Shown here: positions 8,635 to 16,906 of the stretch, one piece after another
Layout of the letters: each line of letters opens with the position of its first letter
Position numbering within the stretch: position 1 is the stretch's first letter
DNA from: Nitrospirota bacterium
GTDB lineage: Bacteria; Nitrospirota; Thermodesulfovibrionia; UBA6902; DSMQ01
Length of the DNA stretch: 32,822 nucleotides
Reading direction: 5' to 3'
Assembly: GCA_016208855.1 (NCBI GenBank)
Contig: JACQXF010000030.1
Location: 1 to 32,822 of the forward strand
Made by a program: the position numbers and the translations under genes
Notes under the pieces: generated by a model
Database searches by the model: none
What the model saw: only the letters and a program-made list of their open reading frames with translations
Told to the model about the DNA's origin: nothing

Positions 8635-11070
8635 CTACGAGACCAGGGCTTCTACGTCGCTCTCAACAAATACGAGGGAATCGCCTTCAAGGATAACCTT
8701 AACCTTCTTCACATCCTTAAACTTGCCTTTTAGTATCCCTTCTGAAAGGGGGTCTTCAACATTTCTCTGAATAGCCCTTCTCATCTGTCTTGCGCCAAAG
8801 GAGGGCTGATAGTTGTTTTCAATCAGCCAGTCCACCGACTCATCACTAAGCTCCACGGCAAGGTCGTTATCCATAAGCTGTTTGGTAAGCTCTGTAACTA
8901 GTAGCCTGACTATCTTAACCAGATGCTCCTTTTCCAACTGATGGAATACAACCACCTCATCAATACGGTTCAGAAACTCAGGGTTAAAGGTCTTTTTAAG
9001 TTCATCAAGCATGCTGTTTTTAAGCTTCTTGTAGACATTTTCATGGCTTGGCAGCTGAAACCCAAGGGGTATATTCTCGGCAAATCTCGTGCCTATATTG
9101 GATGTCATTATAATAACGGTATTCTTAAAGTCCACCTTCCTGCCGAAGCTGTCAGTAAGCACTCCCTCGTCAAGCACCTGCAGTAAGATATTGAACACAT
9201 CCGGATGCGCCTTTTCTATTTCATCAAACAACACAACTGAGTAGGGCCTTCTGCGCACTGCCTCTGTAAGCTGTCCGCCCTCTTCGTATCCTACATATCC
9301 GGGAGGCGCGCCTGTAAGGCGCGAAACATTAAACCTCTCCATGTACTCAGACATGTCAATCTTTATTAAAGCGCTCTCATCATTAAAGAGAAATTCGGCA
9401 AGCGCCTTTGCAAGTTCTGTCTTCCCGACGCCTGTAGGGCCAAGGAAGAAAAAGGTTCCAATCGGTCTCTTGCGTGATTTCAATCCGGCACGGGACCGCC
9501 TTATCGCCTTGGATACCGCCCTTACTGCCTCCTCCTGCGCAACAATCCTGTCGTGAAGTTCTTCTTCCATCCTCAGGAGCTTCTCTGATTCCTTCTCCTC
9601 TAATTTTGCAAGCGGTATGCCGGTAATCCTTGAAACAGTGTATGCAATATCATCTTCTTTGATTACAGGCAGCTCCTTTTGCTGATTTTCTCGCCAGTTT
9701 TTATAGAGTTCTTCATGTAATTTTTTAACCCGTTCTTCTTCGTTTTTTACAGATGCGCCCTTTTCAAAATCACGGAGTTTTATATAAAGATTCTTTTCCT
9801 TATTGAGCCTTTTTAAGTCTTTCTCAATATCCTTGAGTTCAGGCGGCATGGTGTATCTGCTTAGATTTATCCTTGCGCCTGTCTCATCCATAACATCTAT
9901 TGCCTTATCAGGCAGAAACCTGCCTGTTATGTATCTGTCTGAAAGTATAACGCAGGACCTTACCGCCTCATTCCCTATTGTTACGCCGTGGAAGGTCTCG
10001 TATTTTCCCTTTAGCCCGCTAAGGATATTTATAGCATCATTTACACTTGGCGGCTGCAGGAATACAGGTTGAAACCTCCGCTCCAGTGCAGGATTCCTTT
10101 CTATATACTTCCTGTATTCACCTGGCGTAGTTGCGCCGATACACTGTATCTCACCCTTTGAAAGGGCAGGTTTCAGCATATTTGAGGCGTCAACAGAGCC
10201 CTCGGCAGCGCCTGCGCCAACCAGGGTATGAATCTCATCTATAAAGAGGATTACATTATTGTTTGCGTTGGTAAGCTCCTTCATTATAATCTTTAGCCTC
10301 TCCTCAAACTGGCCCCTGTACTTTGTGCCGGCTATGAGAGAGCCAAGGTCAAGGCTGACAAGCCTCTTTCCAAGAAGTGTTTCAGGAACGTCCTCTGCAA
10401 CAATTCTCTGTGCAAGGCCCTCTACAATTGCGGTCTTGCCAACGCCGGCTTCTCCTATAATTACGGGATTATTCTTTGTCCTTCTGCTTAAAATCTGCAG
10501 TACCCGCTCTATCTCTACCTCTCTTCCTATGATGGGGTCGAGTTTGTCGTCTCTTGCCATCTGAGTGATATCTTTTCCGAATTCATCAAGCGCAGGGGTA
10601 TGGCTCTTCTTGTCTTTCCCTGCAAGCTGCTGCCCGCGGGCGGTGAAATTTATAGCAAGCTGGCGCGCACCGAGAAGGCTTGCGCCCAAACTGCGAAGTA
10701 TCTTGCCTGCAATACCCTCTTCTTCCCTTATTAATCCTATAAGAAGATGTTCGCTTCCTATATAACTATGGCCAAGCAGCCTCGCCTCTTCTACTGCAAG
10801 CTCAAGGACCCGTTTTGCGCGGGGGGTGAACGGTATTTCTCCAAAAGTAAGGATGTTTGAACCGGAAGGCAGGTTTCTCTCTACCTCAATACGGACCTCA
10901 TGGATAGAGATGCCCATTTTCTTAAGTATCAAAACAGGCAGGCTGTCTTCTTCTCTTAAAAGTGCAAGCAGCAGATGTTCAGTTCCGAGGTAGTCGTTTT
11001 GCCTCTTCTCTGCCTCTTCTCTTGCGTATATTATGACCTTCCGGCCTCTCTCCGTAAATCTTTCAAACAT
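8635..11070 (-). CDS. clpC: ClpC-type AAA+ unfoldase, Clp protease ATPase subunit
   Basis: ClpC unfolds substrates and feeds them to ClpP. At 811 aa it has a double Clp N-domain (1 to about 140) and AAA1 with Walker A GEAGVGKT (206-213) and Walker B ILFIDE (274-279). A middle coiled segment (about 410-465) is shorter than that of ClpB. AAA2 has Walker A GPTGVGKT (544-551) and Walker B VVLFDE (612-617). The LGF tripeptide at 669-671 fits the ClpP-docking loop, which argues against the disaggregase ClpB. No adaptor genes (mcsA, mcsB) or ctsR adjoin it. There is no clear Shine-Dalgarno sequence before the ATG. Confidence 0.95.
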   Translation of the reverse strand: MFERFTERGRKVIIYAREEAEKRQNDYLGTEHLLLALLREEDSLPVLILKKMGISIHEVRIEVERNLPSGSNILTFGEIPFTPRAKRVLELAVEEARLLGHSYIGSEHLLIGLIREEEGIAGKILRSLGASLLGARQLAINFTARGQQLAGKDKKSHTPALDEFGKDITQMARDDKLDPIIGREVEIERVLQILSRRTKNNPVIIGEAGVGKTAIVEGLAQRIVAEDVPETLLGKRLVSLDLGSLIAGTKYRGQFEERLKIIMKELTNANNNVILFIDEIHTLVGAGAAEGSVDASNMLKPALSKGEIQCIGATTPGEYRKYIERNPALERRFQPVFLQPPSVNDAINILSGLKGKYETFHGVTIGNEAVRSCVILSDRYITGRFLPDKAIDVMDETGARINLSRYTMPPELKDIEKDLKRLNKEKNLYIKLRDFEKGASVKNEEERVKKLHEELYKNWRENQQKELPVIKEDDIAYTVSRITGIPLAKLEEKESEKLLRMEEELHDRIVAQEEAVRAVSKAIRRSRAGLKSRKRPIGTFFFLGPTGVGKTELAKALAEFLFNDESALIKIDMSEYMERFNVSRLTGAPPGYVGYEEGGQLTEAVRRRPYSVVLFDEIEKAHPDVFNILLQVLDEGVLTDSFGRKVDFKNTVIIMTSNIGTRFAENIPLGFQLPSHENVYKKLKNSMLDELKKTFNPEFLNRIDEVVVFHQLEKEHLVKIVRLLVTELTKQLMDNDLAVELSDESVDWLIENNYQPSFGARQMRRAIQRNVEDPLSEGILKGKFKDVKKVKVILEGDSLVFVESDVEALVS

Positions 11071-11189
11071 CTTAATTTAAATATATCCTTTTAGAGTTAG
11101 ATTGTCAAGATGACTGACTATCTTCCTTATCGTATATTTTTATAAAAAATTTAATTAAAGTTTCTTCCGTTATTTTCCGATAAAAAAGC

Positions 11190-12248
11190 ATGAGGATTAG
11201 TAACTCGGATATCTCAATGTCCAGCAATCACAGCTTAGTTCAGAAGCATGAAAAAGAGGAATCTCTAAGAATGTGGATCGGCAATGAGCGTCCTGATTTT
11301 GAAAGACGAAACCATGCTTCGCGCTTGACTCATGTTATTCAAAAAGATCTGGTCAGCCTTTCGGATAAGGCAAGACATATGCAAAAAACCAAGGAGAAAG
11401 ACAAGGATAAAGTTCATGCAGACGGCGACTTTGTGCTAAAGAACATTGTAGAGTCCATGATAAAAACGCTTACAGGCAAAAAACTAAAGATAAAAACACT
11501 GAGCACATCAGAAGAAAAAATTGAAAGCCCTGATATCAAGCAGAACACAGCAGAGCCACATCATGCTGAAGAGAAGCAGGGCTGGGGGCTTGAATATGAT
11601 TATCACGAATCATATCTTGAAAAAGAGAGCATGCAGTTTGAAGCCGGCGGAACAGTCACTACAAAAGACGGCCGGGAGATAAACTTTAACGTAACGATTA
11701 TGATGAGCAGGGAAAGTATGATGCAGCAGGACATAAGCATCAGGGCAGGCGATGCAAAGAAGATTGACCCAATCGTGGTTAACTTTGACGGCACGGCAGC
11801 AGAACTTACTGACACAAAATTCAGTTTTGATCTGGACTCTGACGGAACAGGAGACAACATATCCTTTGTTCAGGCAGGAAACGGCTTTCTTGCGCTGGAT
11901 ATAAATAATGACGGCGTTATAAACAATGGCAGCGAGCTTTTTGGGCCCAATACAGGAGACGGGTTTTTAGAACTTAGCAAGTACGATGAAGACGGCAACA
12001 AATGGATTGACGAGGCAGATTCGGTTTATAACCAATTGCGCATCTGGACAAAAGACGCGGAGGGGATTGACTCGCTATATACGCTTACAGATAAAAATAT
12101 CGGGGCAATATATCTTGGAAATCTTTCAACGCCGTTTAGCATTAAAGACTCCCAAAATGAATCACTTGGAGAAGTAAAAAGCACGGGTATTTTCCTTAAT
12201 GAAAACGGCTCAGCAGGAACAATACAGCAGGTAGATTTAATAATTTAG
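11190..12248 (+). CDS. conserved hypothetical protein with Ca-binding-like loops
   Basis: I recognise the overall pattern of an uncharacterised family found in several Gram-negative lineages, but no function is known to me. The 352-aa protein has no signal peptide. Residues 1-130 are charged and probably partly disordered (KTKEKDKDK), with a VESMIKTLTGKK helix. Residues 131-200 hold EYDYHESYLEKES and DGREINF. The C-terminal half has three acidic loops resembling EF-hand or dockerin calcium sites: 214-219 (DLDSDG), 237-242 (DINNDG) and 266-269 (DEDG), then LRIWTKDAEG. No clear ribosome-binding site precedes the ATG. It is monocistronic, divergent from clpC and convergent with the transporter gene downstream. 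Confidence 0.75.
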   Translation: MRISNSDISMSSNHSLVQKHEKEESLRMWIGNERPDFERRNHASRLTHVIQKDLVSLSDKARHMQKTKEKDKDKVHADGDFVLKNIVESMIKTLTGKKLKIKTLSTSEEKIESPDIKQNTAEPHHAEEKQGWGLEYDYHESYLEKESMQFEAGGTVTTKDGREINFNVTIMMSRESMMQQDISIRAGDAKKIDPIVVNFDGTAAELTDTKFSFDLDSDGTGDNISFVQAGNGFLALDINNDGVINNGSELFGPNTGDGFLELSKYDEDGNKWIDEADSVYNQLRIWTKDAEGIDSLYTLTDKNIGAIYLGNLSTPFSIKDSQNESLGEVKSTGIFLNENGSAGTIQQVDLII

Positions 12249-12258
12249 CCCCTCGCTG

Positions 12259-12900
12259 CTAACTGCAGCTGCACTTACAGCCGCATGACAACCCTTTAGC
12301 CTTCTGAAAAGACTCCCTTCCCTCTTTTACTGAAAGCGCGGCAATTCCAACAGCGCCAAGCGAATCCATACCGCCAATGCCTGTGAGTTCATAGCCGAGG
12401 CTTGAGAGAAAAAGGACAACCGAAAAATACATACACGCCTTTGTGCAATTAGCATCTGCCAATATAGCTTGTGAGTTTAGCTGCCTGCCTGCCTTAATTT
12501 TATAACGGATAAGCGCCCACATTATAAGAATAGATATTATGGAAATTACTATGCCCCATAAAGTAGTTTCTGGTTTCTGGTTATAGTAGAGATTTATAGC
12601 AGCGGTAATAACCAATCCTGCAGCAAGCATATAAAATGCTGTGCCTGTAATCTTCAGCGCATCCTTTTCAAATATATCAGGGTTTTCATTGCCGTTCTTT
12701 TCTAACCTCCGTATCATATGCCATATTCCAATGCCTGATATTACCTCTACAAAGGAGTCTATCCCAAAACCCAAAAGCGCAATAGTCTCATCTTTGAAGC
12801 CAAGGTAAACAGAAACTACACCCTCAAGGATGTTGTAAAAGATAGTTATCAGAGCCAGCGCTGAAGCCAATTTATAGGGTGTAGCATTTTTATGTGCCAT
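12259..12900 (-). CDS. CDF-like cation transporter with Cys-rich metal site and tail
   Basis: The 213-aa membrane protein resembles cation diffusion facilitators without the cytoplasmic C-terminal domain. About five or six hydrophobic segments are visible. The first metal-site helix reads GFGIDSFVEV (Asp48, Glu52), and the second, normally DAxHxxxD, reads ADANCTKAC, with Cys152 and Cys156 at the usual His and Asp places. The protein ends in CGCKCSCS. It is the last gene of the feo operon, nine bases after the Cys-rich peptide, which suggests a soft or iron-related metal substrate. The substrate and direction of transport are inference. Confidence 0.7.
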   Translation of the reverse strand: MAHKNATPYKLASALALITIFYNILEGVVSVYLGFKDETIALLGFGIDSFVEVISGIGIWHMIRRLEKNGNENPDIFEKDALKITGTAFYMLAAGLVITAAINLYYNQKPETTLWGIVISIISILIMWALIRYKIKAGRQLNSQAILADANCTKACMYFSVVLFLSSLGYELTGIGGMDSLGAVGIAALSVKEGRESFQKAKGLSCGCKCSCS

Positions 12901-12908
12901 AGTTTATT

Positions 12909-13061
12909 TTAACAATCTTCTGAATTAATTTTCTTTTTTACATCACATGCACCTGAATCACATCCCTGGCAATGCCCCTTTTTCTTCCAGAGCGAACGGT
13001 ACAAAAGATAAAACGCTCCCCCGATAATCAACACCATCAATGAAATATCTACAATCCCCAT
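12909..13061 (-). CDS. FeoB-associated Cys-rich membrane peptide
   Basis: This 50-aa gene starts one base after the feoB stop, with AGGAGG inside the end of feoB. A single N-terminal membrane segment (VDISLMVLIIGGAFYLLY) is followed by a basic stop (RSLWKKKG) and a cysteine cluster, HCQGCDSGAC, plus a terminal Cys. This is the layout of the 'FeoB-associated Cys-rich membrane protein' family, thought to assist or regulate FeoB. Position and architecture together make the call firm despite the small size. Confidence 0.88.
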   Translation of the reverse strand: MGIVDISLMVLIIGGAFYLLYRSLWKKKGHCQGCDSGACDVKKKINSEDC

Positions 13062-13062
13062 A

Positions 13063-15213
13063 TTAACCTCCTATTCCCAAAACTTTTCCTCCCTGATAAA
13101 TCACAAACGCCACCACCCATGCCAAAACCATCTGATACGCAAACGCCACCCCAAACCACTTCCATGATCCGAATTCGTGTTTCATGGCAATGGCTACAAC
13201 AACGCACGGCATATAGAGGAGAACGAATGCCATGAAGGCATATGCGGTTAGGGGCGTGAATGTCTTTTGTATGACCGTTTTCAGGCCTGAGGCGCCTTCA
13301 TCCTCCTCAGCGGAAATACTTGCAATTCCGAAGGTGGCAAAGACATTCCTGAAGGAATCTCCGACAGCGGTAACAAAGGTTGTCCCCATCTCTTTTAAAT
13401 CCTCTGATACGGTAGTTGTCTCCTCTTCTTCCTGTTCCACCGCGTATATTTCAGCCATTGACCCTACTACTATCTCTTTGGCGATCAGCCCTGTAATAAG
13501 CGATGAGGCTGCCTCCCAGTTTCCAAACCCTATGGGCTCCAGTGCAGGAGCTATGACCTGCCCGGCCTTCCCGAGGTAGGAATCCTTTTTGTTCTCAACA
13601 CCCCACGGTAGATTAAGTAAAAACCATACGAGGATAGACACCGCAAAGATATACGTCCCGGCCTTTATCAGAAAGTGCTTCCCCTTTTCCCACGTGTGTA
13701 TCATAAGGCTCCTGAGGAACGGCATCCTGTAAGGCGGAAGCTCCATAATGAACATAGGAGATTCCCCCCTGAAAAGAGTCCGTTTAAATATGACGCCCAT
13801 TAATACCGCAAGGCCTATTCCCATAACATACATCGACCATAAAACGGTGCCGGCATATGCGGAGAAGAAGGCCCCGATGAAGACTACATATACAGGCAGT
13901 CTCGCCCCGCATGACATAAGGGGCAAAAGCAGCGCCGTAAGCGCCTTGTCTCTTGGGTTTTCAAGTGTCCTTGTGGCATAAATGCCGGGCACGTTGCAGC
14001 CGAAACCGAGGAGCATAGGTATAAACGATTTGCCGTGCAGCCCCATGCTGTGCATCGCCCTGTCCATGACAAATGCGGCCCTTGCCATGTAACCGCTTCC
14101 CTCAAGGAATGTTATAAAGAACATCATAGCAAATATCACAGGCACAAATGCCAGCACAAAACCGACGCCCGCGATGACCCCCTCTGTGATAAGAGATGCA
14201 ATCCACAAAGGTCCATTAACAGCCGTAATTGCCTTTGCCGCCAGCCTGCTGATCGGCCCGGCCGTGGCCCCATCTATCCAGTCGCCAAAGGGCTGTGACA
14301 GATCGAAAGTAAGTTTAAACACGATCCACATCGCAGCCAGAAATATCGGTATTCCCAGGAATCTGTTTAAAACGAATCTGTCGATTTTCTCTGTTATTTC
14401 CATCTTCCTGACTTCGGGTCTTTTTACAACCTCGCGGGTAAGGCCGGTTGCCAATGCGTATCTTTCATCAGCCATGATGGACTCAATATCATCACCGTGC
14501 GCCTTTTTCAGATGCGCCGTCGCTTTTTCAACAAAAGAGGCGTCGATATTAAGGGAGACTTCTCCCACAATATGGCTGTCGCCTTCCATAAATTTAAAGG
14601 CAAGCCATCTCATAGGATATTTACCGTCAAGTGACGGATATTGTTCCCTGACATGTGTCTGGATAAGGGCCGCTGCGGATTCGATGTCGTCACCGTAATT
14701 TAATTGCTTCGGCTTATACCGGGACGGATTATCAGCCATCTCTGAGGCTGCCTTTAATAATTCATCCAATCCCGCTTTCTTTGTTGCCACTGTGGGTATT
14801 ACCTTAACGCCAAGCATCTCCTGCATTGCATTTGTGTTTATTTTGTAACCCTTCTGTTCCGCCTCATCGTATATATTTAAGGCAATAACAAGGGGTATGC
14901 CAAGCTCCAGCAACTGGACGGTGAGATAAAGATTTCTTTCGATGTTTGTGGCATCAACCACATTAATAATTACGTCCGGCTTTTCTTTTACAAGGTAGTC
15001 CCTTGCGATGATCTCTTCCTGAGTGTACGGGCTCAGGCTGTACGTGCCGGGCAGGTCAATTAATTTTATCTTCCTGCCTTCGTGTTCAAACACGGCAGAC
15101 TTCTTTTCCACCGTCACACCGGGCCAATTGCCGACATAAAGTCTCGTGCCGGCGATGGCATTTATAAGCGTGGATTTGCCGGAATTGGGATTTCCGGCAA
15201 CGGCAACGGTAAT
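13063..15213 (-). CDS. feoB: ferrous iron transporter B, start codon abnormal
   Basis: FeoB imports Fe(II) across the inner membrane with a GTPase domain. The reading frame contains the P-loop GNPNSGKST, NWPGVTVEKK, the G3 motif DLPGTYSLSPY and G4 NVVD; the membrane part has the gate motifs LLGFGCNVPGI and LMSCGARLPVY. The P-loop lies upstream of any in-frame ATG, GTG or TTG. The only candidates after AAGGAGG (15226-15232) are non-standard; I give ATT at 15213 (716 aa). One extra G after 15224 would create ATG-AAA-AGG-GAG. An initiation at GTG 15117 would lose the P-loop and is rejected. Either a rare start, a mutation, or a sequence error explains this. Confidence 0.9.
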   Translation of the reverse strand: MTVAVAGNPNSGKSTLINAIAGTRLYVGNWPGVTVEKKSAVFEHEGRKIKLIDLPGTYSLSPYTQEEIIARDYLVKEKPDVIINVVDATNIERNLYLTVQLLELGIPLVIALNIYDEAEQKGYKINTNAMQEMLGVKVIPTVATKKAGLDELLKAASEMADNPSRYKPKQLNYGDDIESAAALIQTHVREQYPSLDGKYPMRWLAFKFMEGDSHIVGEVSLNIDASFVEKATAHLKKAHGDDIESIMADERYALATGLTREVVKRPEVRKMEITEKIDRFVLNRFLGIPIFLAAMWIVFKLTFDLSQPFGDWIDGATAGPISRLAAKAITAVNGPLWIASLITEGVIAGVGFVLAFVPVIFAMMFFITFLEGSGYMARAAFVMDRAMHSMGLHGKSFIPMLLGFGCNVPGIYATRTLENPRDKALTALLLPLMSCGARLPVYVVFIGAFFSAYAGTVLWSMYVMGIGLAVLMGVIFKRTLFRGESPMFIMELPPYRMPFLRSLMIHTWEKGKHFLIKAGTYIFAVSILVWFLLNLPWGVENKKDSYLGKAGQVIAPALEPIGFGNWEAASSLITGLIAKEIVVGSMAEIYAVEQEEEETTTVSEDLKEMGTTFVTAVGDSFRNVFATFGIASISAEEDEGASGLKTVIQKTFTPLTAYAFMAFVLLYMPCVVVAIAMKHEFGSWKWFGVAFAYQMVLAWVVAFVIYQGGKVLGIGG

Positions 15214-15224
15214 CTCCCTTTTAT

Positions 15225-15270
15225 CCCTCCTTAATTTGGGGGGGGGGCTGAGGGGGGTTATTTGCGCTCT
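15225..15270. repeat. GC-tract repeat between feoA and feoB
   Basis: The stretch CCCTCCTTAATTT followed by ten G (15238-15247), CTGA, six G and TTAT resembles a dispersed CCCC/GGGG repeat like the one at 32296. It supplies the AAGGAGGG used as ribosome-binding site by feoB. The G10 homopolymer is a place where sequencing or replication slippage is likely. Confidence 0.5.
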
Positions 15271-15297
15271 GTGCTCTGTCTAATGTGATCTGAGCTC

Positions 15298-15525
15298 TCA
15301 TTTTATTGCCTCCACCGAAATTCCTTCCGCCTCTTTCTTTCTCAGGGAGAGGTTGTAATTTTTTATTGTTACCTCGATGGGGTCACCGAGCGGGGCGATC
15401 TTTTCCACCTTCACCTTTTCACCCACGAGCACGCCCATATCCATGAGCCTCCTTCTAAGCGGGCCGATGGCCCCGATCTTTGTAATTTTCCCGTGTTCAC
15501 CGGGTTTTAGCATTGCAAGATTCAT
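15298..15525 (-). CDS. feoA: ferrous iron transport protein A
   Basis: FeoA is a small SH3-like cytoplasmic protein needed for FeoB function. I start at ATG 15525 (75 aa), preceded by AAGGAGG at four bases; an upstream TTG at 15549 lacks a ribosome-binding site. Visible marks are KPGEHGKITKIGAIGPLRRRLMDMG, VLVGEKVKVEKIAPLGDPIEV and the C-terminal LSLRKKEAEGISV. It precedes feoB by 84 bases, filled by the G-tract repeat. A decayed second feoA copy lies upstream. Confidence 0.93.
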   Translation of the reverse strand: MNLAMLKPGEHGKITKIGAIGPLRRRLMDMGVLVGEKVKVEKIAPLGDPIEVTIKNYNLSLRKKEAEGISVEAIK

Positions 15526-15578
15526 ACTGCCTCCTTGTTTCACTTTCAACTTTTATATGTAATGACATATAAATTAGA

Positions 15579-15658
15579 CATCACGCCCGAAGTTTTTTAT
15601 CGGGCATCCAGTGATTTAAGCGTCTAGATTCCCGCTTACTGATTGCGGGAATGACAGC
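15579..15658. repeat. dispersed palindromic repeat between feoA and its remnant
   Basis: Two hairpins face each other: ATCACGCCCGA / TCGGGCATCCAGTGAT and GATTCCCGC / GCGGGAATGAC. The layout is that of the repeats at 2163, 3306 and 7517. It lies between the feoA-like remnant and feoA. Confidence 0.7.
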
Positions 15659-15668
15659 TAATGTGGTT

Positions 15669-15807
15669 TTATTCCCCTGACGCTTGTTTTTTACTCACCA
15701 TTATCTTCATAGCCATACCTCTGGCAATGGCTATCCGTGACTCATCAACTTTTATCAGCATAGCTCCGCGCCCCCCCGTTATTAAGCACTTCAATCTCTT
15801 TGCCTAT
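15669..15807 (-). pseudogene. feoA-like remnant, N-terminally truncated and frameshifted
   Basis: On the minus strand one frame reads IGKEIEVLNNGG up to a run of seven G (C-run at 15771-15777 on the plus strand). The next frame continues RGAMLIKVDESRIAIARGMAMKIMV before a stop at 15669-15671. Joined, this is the C-terminal half of a FeoA domain. The N-terminal half is absent: the homologous part begins right at the Fur-box-like palindrome. Removing one G would rejoin the frames but not restore the missing half. Tandem feoA genes ahead of feoB are common, which supports a decayed first copy. Confidence 0.75.
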
Positions 15808-15827
15808 ATTGATTATCGTTATCAATA
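15807..15827 (-). promoter_or_regulatory. probable Fur box ahead of the feo operon
   Basis: TATTGAT-TATCGTT-ATCAATA is a 21-bp near-palindrome resembling the Fur consensus, with GATTATCGTTATC at its core. It lies immediately upstream of the feoA remnant and downstream of the cytochrome terminator. This is where an iron-repressed feo promoter would be expected. Confidence 0.65.
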
Positions 15828-15836
15828 TAAAGTTAT

Positions 15837-15862
15837 AAAAAAGGCAGGGACTTAACCCTGCC
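15837..15862 (-). terminator. Rho-independent terminator after the cytochrome gene
   Basis: On the minus strand GGCAGGG, a six-base loop TTAAGT and CCCTGCC form a 7-bp GC-rich stem followed directly by six T. It lies seven bases past the stop of the c-type cytochrome gene and isolates it from the feo operon. Confidence 0.9.
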
Positions 15863-15868
15863 CTAAAA

Positions 15869-16330
15869 TTAGTATCTAACCTTTATTCCGTCAAGCTCTT
15901 CCTTTGAGATTTCCTTCCACCTCTTCAGCGTCCAATTGCCAACCCATCCCTTAAAGAGAGCGAGGTTCTTCTGCCTTTCTTCCTCTGTGTCGCCGAGGTT
16001 CTGATACATATTGCCAGGCTTTCCGTCTTTTGTATTCTTGCCGTCGTCAAGCCTTCTCATAATTGCGCCTGTGTCCGGCCAGCCGACAAAGGAAATCATC
16101 GTGGTATAAGTATCCATCCTCGGCCCCTTCAACTTATCTTTATATCCTTTTTTATCCTTCTCAAATTCAGGCAGTTCCGGCGAATCGCTTCCGTGGCACT
16201 TTATGCATTTCTGCTCAAAGACAGGTTTTATCTGAGTTTCATACTCAACATCCCCTGCATATGCATTTAGAGAGACTGCCATAAAAACTGCAGCCGCTAA
16301 AATAAAAAATACACTTTGTTTTTTTCTCAT
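15869..16330 (-). CDS. exported monohaem c-type cytochrome-like protein
   Basis: The 153-aa protein has a signal peptide (MRKKQSVFFILAAAVFMAVS, cleavage probably after NAYA) and one haem-binding CIKCH at 42-46. These lie in the context IKPVFEQKCIKCHG, typical of planctomycete-type or 'cytochrome c domain' exported proteins. The remainder (RMDTYTTMISFVGWP, MRRLDDG, LFKGWVGNWTLKRW) carries no second haem motif. I start at ATG 16330, eight bases after GGAGG. It lies between fur and its own terminator, so it may be co-transcribed with fur. The redox partner is unknown. Confidence 0.8.
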   Translation of the reverse strand: MRKKQSVFFILAAAVFMAVSLNAYAGDVEYETQIKPVFEQKCIKCHGSDSPELPEFEKDKKGYKDKLKGPRMDTYTTMISFVGWPDTGAIMRRLDDGKNTKDGKPGNMYQNLGDTEEERQKNLALFKGWVGNWTLKRWKEISKEELDGIKVRY

Positions 16331-16426
16331 TTTCTTATCCTCCAATTGAATTTGCAATTAATTTATACGCCCAGGCTGTTTTAAACGACGTGGAATTTTT
16401 ATTTAGTAGTCATAATTATTATTCCG

Positions 16427-16855
16427 TCACGCCCCCTTTCTGCTCCTACCAAAGCACTTATTGTGCCTCACAGGAACAAAGTCATTAGCCTCTGCAAGTT
16501 TATCCTGAAGCCTCTCAATCCTCTCGTCTTTGACCTCTATAAACCTTCCGCACCTAATGCATATTAAATGGTCATGATGCTCATGGCCGTATTTTATCTC
16601 AAACCTTGCCTTATCAGTGCCGACCTTTATCTCATTTGCAAGGCCTGACTCGCACAGTAATTTCAGGTTGCGGTGCACTGTGGCATAGCCTATCCCTGGC
16701 GTTTTTCTTCTAAGAGAGTTATATAAATCCTCAACAGTTATATGCTTGCCTGAAGAAAGAAAAGTCTCAAGGATCGCCTCTCTCTGCCTGGTATTACGCA
16801 GCCCTTTCTCCCTTACATAATCGGAAAATATATCTTTTGCCTCAGCCTTGCCCAT
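16427..16855 (-). CDS. fur: Fur-family iron-responsive repressor
   Basis: Fur represses iron uptake genes when loaded with Fe(II). The 142-aa protein has a winged helix (LRNTRQREAILETF, TVEDLYNSLR, GIGYATVHRNLKLL), the metal-binding GHEHHDHLIC (90-99) and the zinc pair CIRC (99-102). The usual second Cys pair near the C-terminus is not intact: after FVPVRH the chain reads NKCFGRSRKGA. A perfect Fur palindrome just upstream implies autoregulation, and a second one lies ahead of feo. PerR or Zur cannot be fully excluded, but the Fur boxes favour Fur. Confidence 0.87.
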   Translation of the reverse strand: MGKAEAKDIFSDYVREKGLRNTRQREAILETFLSSGKHITVEDLYNSLRRKTPGIGYATVHRNLKLLCESGLANEIKVGTDKARFEIKYGHEHHDHLICIRCGRFIEVKDERIERLQDKLAEANDFVPVRHNKCFGRSRKGA

Positions 16856-16871
16856 CTTTACCGTTTGACAA

Positions 16872-16892
16872 TAATGATAATTGTTATCATTA
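16872..16892 (-). promoter_or_regulatory. Fur box upstream of fur
   Basis: TAATGATAA (16872-16880) and TTATCATTA (16884-16892) are exact 9-bp inverted repeats with a 3-base spacer, very close to the classic GATAATGAT...ATCATTATC Fur site. It ends 17 bases upstream of the fur start codon. Confidence 0.88.
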
Positions 16893-16906
16893 AAACATAA
16901 AATTAA

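Noticed and set aside
13063..15117. feoB starting at GTG 15117
   Set aside because: This would remove the P-loop, which is intact and in frame just upstream.
15238..15247. Phase-variable G10 tract controlling feoB
   Set aside because: The tract lies upstream of the feoB ribosome-binding site, so slippage would not shift the feoB frame. It could still change spacing from feoA or be a sequencing problem.
15661..15855. Small plus-strand gene in the feo upstream gap
   Set aside because: It is antisense to a recognisable feoA remnant and runs through the Fur box and the terminator.
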